From the NCBI RefSeq assembly GCF_001955535.1, contig NZ_MPVN01000001.1:1798001-1862000 (forward strand): 64,000 bases of DNA, written 5' to 3'. Numbering within the stretch: position 1 is the first letter of the stretch; every line of letters starts with the position of its first letter. The position numbers and the translations under genes were made by a program. The notes under the pieces were generated by a model. It saw only the letters and a list, made by a program, of their open reading frames with translations. It was not told where the DNA came from and made no database searches. Below are positions 1-6,706 of this stretch, piece by piece. The stretch comes from Paenibacillus sp. FSL H7-0326 (GTDB lineage: Bacteria; Bacillota; Bacilli; Paenibacillales; Paenibacillaceae).

Positions 1-1
1 T

Positions 2-1033
2 AAATATTATCAAAATAAATCTGAGCTCTTTCATGATCTGGTTACGGATATACAGGAAGGACTTCTTCAATCTGTTCTCATCTCTTTCGAGCACTCGAAG
101 GAAGTTGATTTCAATCAATATCCATCCATGCTGCCTGTGTTGAATTACATTGAAGAACATCGCGACTTTTTCAGCTATTTGTTTAGTAAAAATGTGTCTG
201 GGAAGTTGTTTCTAGACTTTTATTCCTTTCTAGCCTCAAGCTTTACCAGCGAGATCGTATTTAAGCCGAAATCGAACCGCTTGGATGAAGATAGCTCGGC
301 ACAGTATCTTTCTCTGGCTTTTTTATCTTTTATGGGGTATTGGGTCCGTTCTAATTTTAAATACTCTGCGGCAAAAATGAACGAACAGCTGAACCGCCTG
401 CATAGGGAGAAGACGGCGAGCTGGTATTTTACTCCCTCCCCTAACGATAAGTCTCTTTCTAACCTACCGAATAGGGAAGATCGACGTGTCACACGTACAC
501 GTAATGCAATCAAGCAGGCACTCCTGAGTCTGCTCCAGGATCAGATTCCTGAGGAAAATATCTTGATCAAGAATATTACAGAGAGAGCGGACATCCGAAG
601 AGCTACTTTTTACGATTACTACAGCAATAAAGATGAATTGATCGTGGAGATGCTGGACGAATTGGGAAGCATTATGATCGAGGAGCTTAATGCTGAGCCA
701 ATTGGGATAGGTGAGCAGCATCTGATTGCCAGCTGTGAGCGTCTCTTTAAGCTAATAGAGGATCATCATGTGCTGCTTGGCATTTTGGAAAGCCCTGCAA
801 AAGTTGGTCTCGCCATCAATCGCTGGTTTCCCATCTTTCTGAGACACTACCATGCCAAACAGCCGTCCATCTCTTTTGAAAAAGGAATCTACAATTACTA
901 TGCAACTGGAGTTATGCTTGAGCTCATCTTCTGTAAGGCAGGGGTTATTCGCAACATCTTCAGCTCCGATGCAACCGCAGAACAAATCATAGCCTTGATT
1001 GATCAGAAAGAATATGAACTTGCCTATATATAG
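2..1033 (+). CDS. Tandem-domain TetR/AcrR transcriptional regulator (5' end outside window)
   Basis: The frame is open from the first bases of the window, so the N-terminus is missing. The first residues read YYQNKSELFHDLV, which is the end of a TetR helix-turn-helix (the usual FYxYFxxKxEL segment). A second complete TetR DNA-binding domain follows later, with the signature TFYDYYSNKDELIVEML about 130 codons before the end. The protein is therefore two TetR units in one chain, each with its own ligand-type helical region. It probably acts as a repressor; the target is not visible here. A methionine at position 128 could be mistaken for a start but lies inside the first TetR unit. A bidirectional terminator follows directly. 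Confidence 0.8.
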   Translation, partial: KYYQNKSELFHDLVTDIQEGLLQSVLISFEHSKEVDFNQYPSMLPVLNYIEEHRDFFSYLFSKNVSGKLFLDFYSFLASSFTSEIVFKPKSNRLDEDSSAQYLSLAFLSFMGYWVRSNFKYSAAKMNEQLNRLHREKTASWYFTPSPNDKSLSNLPNREDRRVTRTRNAIKQALLSLLQDQIPEENILIKNITERADIRRATFYDYYSNKDELIVEMLDELGSIMIEELNAEPIGIGEQHLIASCERLFKLIEDHHVLLGILESPAKVGLAINRWFPIFLRHYHAKQPSISFEKGIYNYYATGVMLELIFCKAGVIRNIFSSDATAEQIIALIDQKEYELAYI

Positions 1034-1041
1034 AATCTTAA

Positions 1042-1080
1042 TAGACCACACCGGAATATTTTCGGTATGGTCTATTTTAA
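1042..1080. terminator. Bidirectional intrinsic terminator
   Basis: The inverted repeat AGACCA..CCG / CGGTATGGTCT is followed by a T-rich tract on the plus strand and a TATTTTAATTTATTTT-like tract on the minus strand. It separates the convergent TetR and AraC genes. Confidence 0.75.
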
Positions 1081-1085
1081 TTTAT

Positions 1086-1970
1086 TTATTTTTTTACAAC
1101 AGGAATCCAGATCTCACTCCGATAATTCGGCAAGGAGGTATCCTTGCTCTCATTCCACAGCATCTCGGGTCCTGGCGCTGCTTCATAATTAGAAGAAGGG
1201 AACCAGTCTGCATAGATTCGGCCCCAAACCTCCTGCAGTTTATCCGGAAAATTACCCACCGCTTCAAACACGGCCCACGTTTGAGCAGGTACTTCAAGGA
1301 CATGATAGTGCGAAGGCGGTGCCAGTGTCGTTGCTGCTCCAATATAATGATCCAGCTCTCCCTGCTCCTCCATTCTCCCCTCGGAGAATTGCGTTGAGGC
1401 ACTGATCAAGCCTGCTGGCTCAATGTTGGATAATGCCTTAAGCTCTGTTATACGCTGTTCGTTAAGCTGGCTCCACATGGAAGCAATCTCCGGATTGACG
1501 CCGTGAAAGACGATAGGAACCCGCTTATACAGCCCAACAATACGAAAAGCTTCTTTTTCTACAATTCGATAATTCATTTCTTCTCCTCCTCTAATTGACA
1601 AGTAGAAGCTTAGCTTGGGATAGGCTTTGAGATTTTTTCCCTGATGGAGGACTTCCGACGGCAGTATGCCATGCATGCTGTGAAAGGCACGAGTAAATGA
1701 ATCTGGCGAGTTATATCCGTATTTGAGCGCTACATCAATAATTCTGAGCCCCGGCTTCGCCTCCATTAACTCCTGCCCTGCCAGCGTCAGTCTTCTGCGC
1801 CGAATATATTCAGAGATCGGAAGTCCGGCGAGAAAGGAAAACATCCGCTTAAAATGATATTCAGAGCAGCCAGCTGCCTTTGCCGCCTGTTTATAATCCA
1901 GCTCATCCAATAGATGCTCTTCCATATATTCCATTCCACAGTTCATACCTGTAAGAAAATCCATACCCAC
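1086..1970 (-). CDS. AraC-family regulator with GyrI-like effector domain
   Basis: The first about 110 residues form an AraC-type double helix-turn-helix ([20 protein letters not shown], then [20 protein letters not shown]). The C-terminal about 155 residues, from [16 protein letters not shown] onward, match GyrI-like small-molecule binding domains such as those of Rob and SbmC. It probably senses a small amphipathic compound and activates detoxification genes. I chose the GTG at 1970 because AAGGAGG lies 8 nt upstream. A longer frame to a GTG at 2036 exists but lacks a comparable ribosome site, and the AAGGAGG would then be coding. Confidence 0.8.
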   Translation of the reverse strand: MGMDFLTGMNCGMEYMEEHLLDELDYKQAAKAAGCSEYHFKRMFSFLAGLPISEYIRRRRLTLAGQELMEAKPGLRIIDVALKYGYNSPDSFTRAFHSMHGILPSEVLHQGKNLKAYPKLSFYLSIRGGEEMNYRIVEKEAFRIVGLYKRVPIVFHGVNPEIASMWSQLNEQRITELKALSNIEPAGLISASTQFSEGRMEEQGELDHYIGAATTLAPPSHYHVLEVPAQTWAVFEAVGNFPDKLQEVWGRIYADWFPSSNYEAAPGPEMLWNESKDTSLPNYRSEIWIPVVKK

Positions 1971-2071
1971 ACTAGCTTCCTCCTTCGCATTTAGAATAAC
2001 AGGAGCATAGAGAGATTCTCTCGACTTATGCTGCACCCATTGTGCAGGGTCTGCCTCAACCTTATCTTAGC

Positions 2072-2109
2072 AAAAAAAGCTGTCCAATCGACTCATCGTT
2101 TGGACAGCT
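2072..2109 (-). terminator. Intrinsic terminator of the acyl-CoA ligase gene
   Basis: On the minus strand AGCTGTCCA, a 14-nt loop and TGGACAGCT are followed by TTTTTTT. This is a textbook rho-independent terminator downstream of the gene ending at 2196. Confidence 0.9.
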
Positions 2110-2195
2110 CCTATTGGACCCTGAGGGATCGTCTAATGCTGGAAATTGAGCACTAGGGGTACTAAGCATGCTATAGATTCAGCAGCAGCCATTAC

Positions 2196-3785
2196 TTACT
2201 TCTGCGCTCTTTGCTTCTCCAGTTCTCTCAGCTCGATCCGGCGGATCTTGCCTGAGCTTGTCTTGGGAAGATCTGAGATAAACTCAATCCGGCGCGGATA
2301 TTTGTAAGGAGCGGTAATACTCTTCACATGCTGCTGCAGCTCCTTAATAAGCGCATCTGAGCCTTCCACACCGTCCTTCAATACGATAAAGGCTTTGACA
2401 ATATTCCCGCGGGTTTCGTCTGGACTCGCTACCGCCGCACACTCCTTCACGGCTGTGTGCTTCATCAAGGCTTCCTCGACCTCGAATGGACCAATCGTAT
2501 AGCCTGAGCTGATAATAATGTCATCACCACGGCCTTCAAACCAGAAATAGCCGTCCTCATCAAGGCTAGCCCGGTCGCCGGTGATGAAGTACTCTCCGAG
2601 TGTATTGGCCGGCTTGCGTTCCGGATCCAGATAGTAGCTGCGGAACAAGGCAGGCATTTCAATATGAACCGCGATATTTCCAACCGTTCCTGGTGCCACC
2701 GGCTGACCTTCATCGTCCACCACTTGCACGAGCCCCGGCGAGATCGATTGTCCCATCGCTCCCTTGCGGAATGGCATTCCCTTCAGATTCCCGATGAGCA
2801 GCGTGCTCTCTGTCTGTCCGTAACCGTCGCGAATCGTAATGTTGAAGTATCGTTCAAAGGTGCTGATGACTTCCAGATTCAGCGGTTCACCCGCCGATAC
2901 CGCACTGCGCAGAGCAGACAAGTCATATTGCTCCAAACCATCGGATTTGGCCATCAATCGGTACTCCGTTGGTGTACAACAGAGCACATTAATCCGGTAT
3001 TCCTGCAGCAGTCTGAGATAATGGGAAGAATCAAAGGAGCCGCTGAATACAAAACCGGTCGCTCCATGACCGAGTACAGATAGGAATGGACTCCAGATCC
3101 ACTTCTGCCATCCCGGTGCCGCGGTTGCCCACACCGTGTCTTCTGGCTGAATATCCAGCCAAGGGGACGTGATGCGCAGATGGGCATAACCCCAGCCGTG
3201 TGTATGCACAACCCCTTTGGGGTTGCCCGTCGTACCGGAGGTATAAGTCAGAATTGCAATGTCATCCCGGTGTGTTTCCACGGCTGGACGCATTTCAGGC
3301 TGATTCTCCATCAGCTGGCTCAGCATGGACCAGCCCTCTTGCTGCTCTCCTCCCTCAGCCGAGACAGCAATGCGGAAATCAAGCCCAGGCAGCGGCTCTT
3401 CGATCCGATTCACTTCATCTGTTACCGTAGACCATGCAATAACAGCCCGAGCCTTGGAATGCTCCAGACGGTAAGACAGGTCCTTCGCTCGCAGCATTTC
3501 CGACGAAGGGATGATAACGAGACCCAGCTTGAGACAAGCAATATAAATCGCATAGGCGATGACTCTTCGAGGTACCATGACCAGAACGCGATCACCCTTC
3601 GTCAGACCCAGTTTCTCAAGTCCTCCGGCAATCTGATTCGCCTTCTTGATCAGCGCGCCATATGTAATCTCTTCATATTGTCCATGCTCATCTAAGCATT
3701 TGAGTGCAATCTTATCCTCACGATGCTGTTCCATTTCCGAAGTCATATTATATAGTTCAGGGGCAACCCAATGTTCATAATTCAC
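2196..3785 (-). CDS. AMP-forming acyl-CoA synthetase (MbcS/YtcI-like)
   Basis: This member of the ANL superfamily activates a carboxylic acid with ATP to an acyl-adenylate and then forms the CoA thioester. The P-loop-like motif YTSGTTGNPKGVVHTH, the A5 motif DGYGQTES, the A8 region ITGDRASLDEDGYFWFEGR and the C-terminal catalytic lysine in LPKTSSGKIRRIELR are all present, so the enzyme looks intact. The length of about 530 residues fits medium- or branched-chain acyl-CoA ligases, but the substrate cannot be read from sequence. An ATG at 3809 would leave almost no leader after the -10 at 3821, and AAGGAG lies 9 nt before the GTG at 3785, so I chose the GTG. It is monocistronic with its own terminator. 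Confidence 0.85.
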   Translation of the reverse strand: MNYEHWVAPELYNMTSEMEQHREDKIALKCLDEHGQYEEITYGALIKKANQIAGGLEKLGLTKGDRVLVMVPRRVIAYAIYIACLKLGLVIIPSSEMLRAKDLSYRLEHSKARAVIAWSTVTDEVNRIEEPLPGLDFRIAVSAEGGEQQEGWSMLSQLMENQPEMRPAVETHRDDIAILTYTSGTTGNPKGVVHTHGWGYAHLRITSPWLDIQPEDTVWATAAPGWQKWIWSPFLSVLGHGATGFVFSGSFDSSHYLRLLQEYRINVLCCTPTEYRLMAKSDGLEQYDLSALRSAVSAGEPLNLEVISTFERYFNITIRDGYGQTESTLLIGNLKGMPFRKGAMGQSISPGLVQVVDDEGQPVAPGTVGNIAVHIEMPALFRSYYLDPERKPANTLGEYFITGDRASLDEDGYFWFEGRGDDIIISSGYTIGPFEVEEALMKHTAVKECAAVASPDETRGNIVKAFIVLKDGVEGSDALIKELQQHVKSITAPYKYPRRIEFISDLPKTSSGKIRRIELRELEKQRAQK

Positions 3786-3820
3786 GTTCATCTTCTCCTT
3801 CGTGACCATGTGTTTGGATT

Positions 3821-3826
3821 ATTATA
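3821..3826 (-). promoter_or_regulatory. -10 element of the acyl-CoA ligase promoter
   Basis: The minus strand reads TATAAT. Transcription would begin near 3814, leaving a 28-nt leader before the GTG start. No clear -35 is present; the region is occupied by the FapR-like palindrome. Confidence 0.5.
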
Positions 3827-3833
3827 ACATGTC

Positions 3834-3850
3834 CTAGTACCAGGTGCTAA
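3834..3850 (-). promoter_or_regulatory. FapR-like operator
   Basis: The minus strand reads TTAGCACCTGGTACTAG. It differs at two positions from the FapR box I recall from Bacillus (TTAGTACCTRDTACTAA). It sits just upstream of the -10 of an acyl-CoA ligase gene, so a malonyl-CoA-responsive lipid regulator is a sensible candidate. This is an inference from one site. Confidence 0.4.
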
Positions 3851-3956
3851 TCCTTTTACCCCTTGCCGAGGATTGAGATGGGAATTATTGTATGATACCT
3901 TCTATTGGTTCACTCTGGACTACCGTATTTTGCAGTTGTCCCTCTTCCTTAATCTG

Positions 3957-4017
3957 GCTCCTAGGACCAAGGATCAGGAAGAGGCGGCAAATCGTTAATT
4001 TCTGGTCTTAGGACCAG
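3957..4017. repeat. Two further GGTCCTAGGACC-like palindromes
   Basis: GGCTCCTAGGACCAAGG (3957-3973) and the perfect inverted repeat CTGGTCTTAGGACCAG (4002-4017) share their core with the operator-like site at 3834-3850. They lie in the 313-bp gap between the acyl-CoA ligase and the GNAT gene. They may be further regulator sites or remnants. Confidence 0.35.
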
Positions 4018-4030
4018 GCTTTCGTCAAAA

Positions 4031-4080
4031 TAAAAACACCCTGCTCCCAACCCCGGAGTACCGAGCTTGAGCACAAGGTG
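4031..4080 (-). terminator. Probable terminator of the GNAT gene
   Basis: On the minus strand CACCTTGTGCTC and GAGCAGGGTG can pair around a loop and are followed by TTTTTATTTT. The stem is imperfect. Confidence 0.5.
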
Positions 4081-4122
4081 AGTGAACTTAGATCATATGT
4101 ATGTACACAGGAGCATCCCCTG

Positions 4123-4593
4123 CTAGGATAGCATTCCCTTATATACACCGGGTACTGAGCCTTCAATAACAGTGGCTCCCGTAGTTTTGGCATAGAAATC
4201 GACGGGTCCTGCTCCTCCGATCACCGCATAGCCATATCCATCCTGCTTCATGTAGTCAAGAGCATAGAGCAGCAGCATTTTGCCGATTCCGCGCCCACGT
4301 TCATGCTCATCAACTCCAGTTGGTCCAAAGAAACCCTTAACCGTTGCATCGTAACACGCAAATCCAAGCAGCTTGCCGTTCTCGACAGCAATAAGACATG
4401 TGATCGGTGATCTGGCAAATGCAACCTCGCATTCACTTACCCAGCCTTTTCCAAAATGGGCTCCGACCCATTCACTTACAACATGCTTCTCCGGTGCAAT
4501 TGCCCGGCGGATGGTGACTCCTGTTCGCCCCTCATAGCTGGCTCTCCCTTCCACCTCAGGCAAATCATACAGCTTAACGAGCATATCCGGCAT
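4123..4593 (-). CDS. GNAT-family N-acetyltransferase
   Basis: A 156-residue single-domain protein of the GCN5-related acetyltransferase fold. The acetyl-CoA binding motif A is visible as RGRGIGKMLLLYALDYM, close to the R/QxxGxG/A consensus, after a beta strand LIAVENGKLLGFACYD. The terminal VDFYAKTTGATVIEGSVPGVY is typical of the family. The acceptor substrate is unknown. The start is supported by GGGAGG about 5 nt upstream. It is monocistronic, with the small gene at 4813 diverging from it. Confidence 0.8.
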   Translation of the reverse strand: MPDMLVKLYDLPEVEGRASYEGRTGVTIRRAIAPEKHVVSEWVGAHFGKGWVSECEVAFARSPITCLIAVENGKLLGFACYDATVKGFFGPTGVDEHERGRGIGKMLLLYALDYMKQDGYGYAVIGGAGPVDFYAKTTGATVIEGSVPGVYKGMLS

Positions 4594-4812
4594 AGTATCC
4601 TCCCTAATCGTCTGTTCCTATAGAACAGAATTATGTGCTACCTAGAGTATAGAGGATATCCGCCTCCAAATGCTTGAGCTAATTCGCTCAATATTTTCAA
4701 AATCTTGCTGTTTCGAATCCATTTCATTACTTATTAAAAAGGTCCATATGCATAATGTGTGGTCGTTTCACAAACCATGATATAACAAACACCTAAGAAG
4801 GAAGGAAAGATA

Positions 4813-4974
4813 ATGAAGAACAAAGACAGCTACAAATTTGCTGAGCTGAATGATCAATCGGAGGCTGTTGAACTGATTCAACGCACTGAGCAGCTGCTTA
4901 CAGAACAGCACGGGGCGCCGATTACCCTTATTGCTTATGAGTCAGCGAAGGATAAGGATACAGCTGAAGACTAA
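4813..4974 (+). CDS. Small conserved-looking acidic protein of 53 residues
   Basis: The ATG is preceded by GAAGGAAGGAAAG and opens a 53-codon frame beginning MKNKDSYKFAELNDQ and ending ESAKDKDTAED. It contains an amphipathic segment, EAVELIQRTEQLLTEQHG, followed by a short beta-like stretch ITLIAYE. There is no signal peptide or membrane segment. The good ribosome site, regular codon use and clean stop suggest a genuine gene. I do not recognise the family and assign no function. Confidence 0.6.
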   Translation: MKNKDSYKFAELNDQSEAVELIQRTEQLLTEQHGAPITLIAYESAKDKDTAED

Positions 4975-4992
4975 CTTTCTTAGATGAATTCT

Positions 4993-5319
4993 CTAGAAAG
5001 CAATTGTCAGCATAATCATCATCCAGCGAACAAACTCGGAAGGATCAAATTCATCCCAATTAAATGATATTCCGTAATCGACTGAATAGTTAGGAGGCTC
5101 GGGAGCAGGTTCTTCAAGGTCATATTGCTCCATGAGTCTCTGCTGAATTTCCTTCGACGTTTCACTTTCCTCAAGACTTAACGGGCCATTGGTCGATTGA
5201 TCAGCTGATACAGAAGCTGCGTGATCCGCTCCATATGCATCTGCATGAACACCCGATGCGAGGGAAGCGGATAATAGGAGCGTCATAATTACTGCGGTGC
5301 ATTTTCTTTTTAACATCAA
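4993..5319 (-). CDS. Small secreted protein with LEEPxP motif
   Basis: 108 residues. A signal peptide is clear: KRK followed by a hydrophobic stretch and ASGVHADA as a probable cleavage region. The mature part is acidic and ends in a hydrophobic tail, WMMIMLTIAF. The segment QQRLMEQYDLEEPAPEP has a close counterpart in the next gene upstream (QERLREIYGLEEPVP), so the two are probably paralogues. The start is uncertain: TTG at 5319 or ATG at 5316, with only a weak GGATGA upstream. No function can be named. Confidence 0.55.
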   Translation of the reverse strand: MMLKRKCTAVIMTLLLSASLASGVHADAYGADHAASVSADQSTNGPLSLEESETSKEIQQRLMEQYDLEEPAPEPPNYSVDYGISFNWDEFDPSEFVRWMMIMLTIAF

Positions 5320-5439
5320 ATGAGTTCATCCATTCTGTCTTCATACTTATGTAGTCAAATTCTATTTTAGCAGAAACCGGTAACCTGCACACTTCTGCAA
5401 ACAGCCGGAAGTATGACTAGAACAGAGAATACAGGATCG

Positions 5440-5622
5440 CTATAAGATGTAGAACAGCAAGGTAAAGATATGCTTGATATACTGTGCCCACACAGTCAAA
5501 TTGAGGTCCATTTGGAAGCTTGCTCCTAGATCCCCTATAAAGGATAATATCGAATCGTTAGCCGGGACTGGCTCTTCCAGTCCATAGATCTCTCTCAGTC
5601 GCTCTTGTTCTTCTTCAGACAC
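5440..5622 (-). CDS. Small protein with C-terminal hydrophobic tail, paralogue of the next gene
   Basis: 60 residues starting with GTG at 5622, preceded by AAAGAGG at good spacing. The N-terminus EEEQERLREIYGLEEPVP resembles the middle of the 108-residue neighbour, and both end in a short hydrophobic tail (here YIKHIFTLLFYIL). Unlike the neighbour it has no signal peptide, so the tail may anchor it to the membrane. No known family is recognised. Confidence 0.5.
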   Translation of the reverse strand: MSEEEQERLREIYGLEEPVPANDSILSFIGDLGASFQMDLNLTVWAQYIKHIFTLLFYIL

Positions 5623-5678
5623 GGCAGCAGCCTCTTTTCATTTTGGAATTATATCCAAATTATACCATATTAAATGAC

Positions 5679-5706
5679 AAAAAAGGCTCTCATAACCCTA
5701 TGAGTG
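5679..5706 (-). terminator. Intrinsic terminator of the zinc-ribbon gene
   Basis: The minus strand has GGCACTCATA, a 4-nt loop, TATGAGAGCC and TTTTTT. One mismatch interrupts the stem. Confidence 0.75.
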
Positions 5707-5726
5707 CCCCCGTGCCTTCTTCATAA

Positions 5727-5867
5727 TTATTGACCTACCTTCTGTCCCCGCGCTTTTCCTACGATTCCTTTCATCCGGCTGCCGCATTTACAAGAGATGC
5801 TGTGCTTCAATATTTTTAATTCTCCGCCGCAGACAGGGCAAATTGAACGAACAGAACTCATATCCAA
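5727..5867 (-). CDS. Zinc-ribbon microprotein of 46 residues
   Basis: This frame is too short for usual gene finding but is well supported. A TTG start lies 8 nt after GGAGG, and an intrinsic terminator follows at once. The product contains CPVCGG and, 11 residues later, SCKCGS, giving four cysteines in a CxxC...CxC arrangement typical of a small zinc ribbon. The C-terminus is basic (SRMKGIVGKARGQK), which suggests nucleic acid or ribosome binding. An in-frame ATG six codons upstream lacks a ribosome site. The family is not recognised. Confidence 0.6.
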   Translation of the reverse strand: MDMSSVRSICPVCGGELKILKHSISCKCGSRMKGIVGKARGQKVGQ

Positions 5868-5989
5868 ATGTAAATCCTCCTCCATTAAAGATGTTATGCC
5901 ATTATTTTAATCATTCGATGCTCGGTCTTGCCTATGTCAAAAAGAACAGCTTGCTCCTATCGCTGAATAGAATAGAATGTTGTATGCTA

Positions 5990-6018
5990 TTGATTGTTAC
6001 ATAGAAATGCTTTATAGG
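5990..6018 (+). promoter_or_regulatory. Sigma-A-type promoter of the ABM gene
   Basis: TTGATT and TATAGG are separated by 17 nt. Transcription would begin about 35 nt before the AAAGGAG ribosome site of the gene at 6061. Confidence 0.55.
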
Positions 6019-6060
6019 AATGTGATATAAAAATTTTACATAAAAAGGAGCATTGAAATC

Positions 6061-6378
6061 ATGAACACACCGTTTCAACCGCCTTACTATGCCGTCATTT
6101 TCTCCTCCAAGCGTACAGAAGGGGATAACGGGTACGGCATTATGGCTGACAAGATGGTAGAGCTTGCTTCACGTCAACCCGGCTTTCTTGGTGTTGAATC
6201 GGCCCGTGATGAAGAGCTGGGAATCACCGTATCCTATTGGAAGGATCTCGAATCCATTCGTACCTGGAAAGAGCATTCGGCGCATCAGATCGCACAGGAA
6301 CGCGGCAAAAAGGAATGGTATCGCTCCTTCTCGCTCCGTGTGGCCTTAGTGGAAAGGGATCGTTTTTTTGAAATGTAG
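6061..6378 (+). CDS. Antibiotic biosynthesis monooxygenase (ABM) domain protein
   Basis: 105 residues with the ABM dimeric alpha/beta-barrel pattern: an N-terminal strand YYAVIFSSKRT, a helix MADKMVELASRQPGFLGVES, the conserved GITVSYWKDLESIRTWKEHS, and a final strand FSLRVALVER. Members include YqjZ-like proteins and heme-degrading or quinol-oxidising enzymes. The WxxxxxIxxWKxHxxH pattern is typical of the YqjZ group. The reaction is unknown. The gene has its own promoter and a following hairpin terminator, so it is monocistronic. Confidence 0.8.
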   Translation: MNTPFQPPYYAVIFSSKRTEGDNGYGIMADKMVELASRQPGFLGVESARDEELGITVSYWKDLESIRTWKEHSAHQIAQERGKKEWYRSFSLRVALVERDRFFEM

Positions 6379-6518
6379 CACGCTGATTCCATACATAGAA
6401 TAACATCTTCTGATTCAAAAACTCCTCATCTTCGTAATATCTTAATATACTCTTCCCTAAACTCTCATACTAAGCTTCTGAATGAATGTTTTATGTGAAT
6501 CAAAGAATACTATTTAAA

Positions 6519-6560
6519 GATGGCCCTTGTGACTAGAGGACAAAACAGGCCATCTTTTCT
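6519..6560 (+). terminator. Intrinsic terminator upstream of the mtl promoter
   Basis: GATGGCC and GGCCATC pair around a 22-nt loop and are followed by TTTTCTTT. It would end transcripts from the ABM gene before the mtlR promoter. Confidence 0.65.
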
Positions 6561-6589
6561 TTGATATTAAGATAATCTTTCCTTAAAAT
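6561..6589 (+). promoter_or_regulatory. Promoter of the mannitol operon
   Basis: TTGATA (6561-6566) and TAAAAT (6584-6589) are spaced by 17 nt, a good sigma-A promoter. The expected start is near 6596, about 110 nt before mtlR. Confidence 0.6.
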
Positions 6590-6638
6590 TTGAGTTAGCA
6601 GCTTAGCTAGCTCTGCATTTATATTTCCAGTCAGTTAA

Positions 6639-6652
6639 TGATACCGTTTACA
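6639..6652 (+). promoter_or_regulatory. cre site for CcpA upstream of mtlR
   Basis: TGATACCGTTTACA matches the catabolite-responsive element consensus TGWAANCGNTNWCA at all but one position. It lies about 45 nt downstream of the predicted start point, a position typical for roadblock repression by CcpA. Confidence 0.65.
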
Positions 6653-6706
6653 AAATAGGGTAATCGTCTGCATCAGCTGCAGTAAACAGAAAAGGAGCGT
6701 GAAGAT

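Noticed and set aside
5999..6060. AT-rich stretch before the ABM gene considered as a riboswitch
   Set aside because: No stable secondary structure beyond chance; an ordinary promoter and ribosome site explain it.
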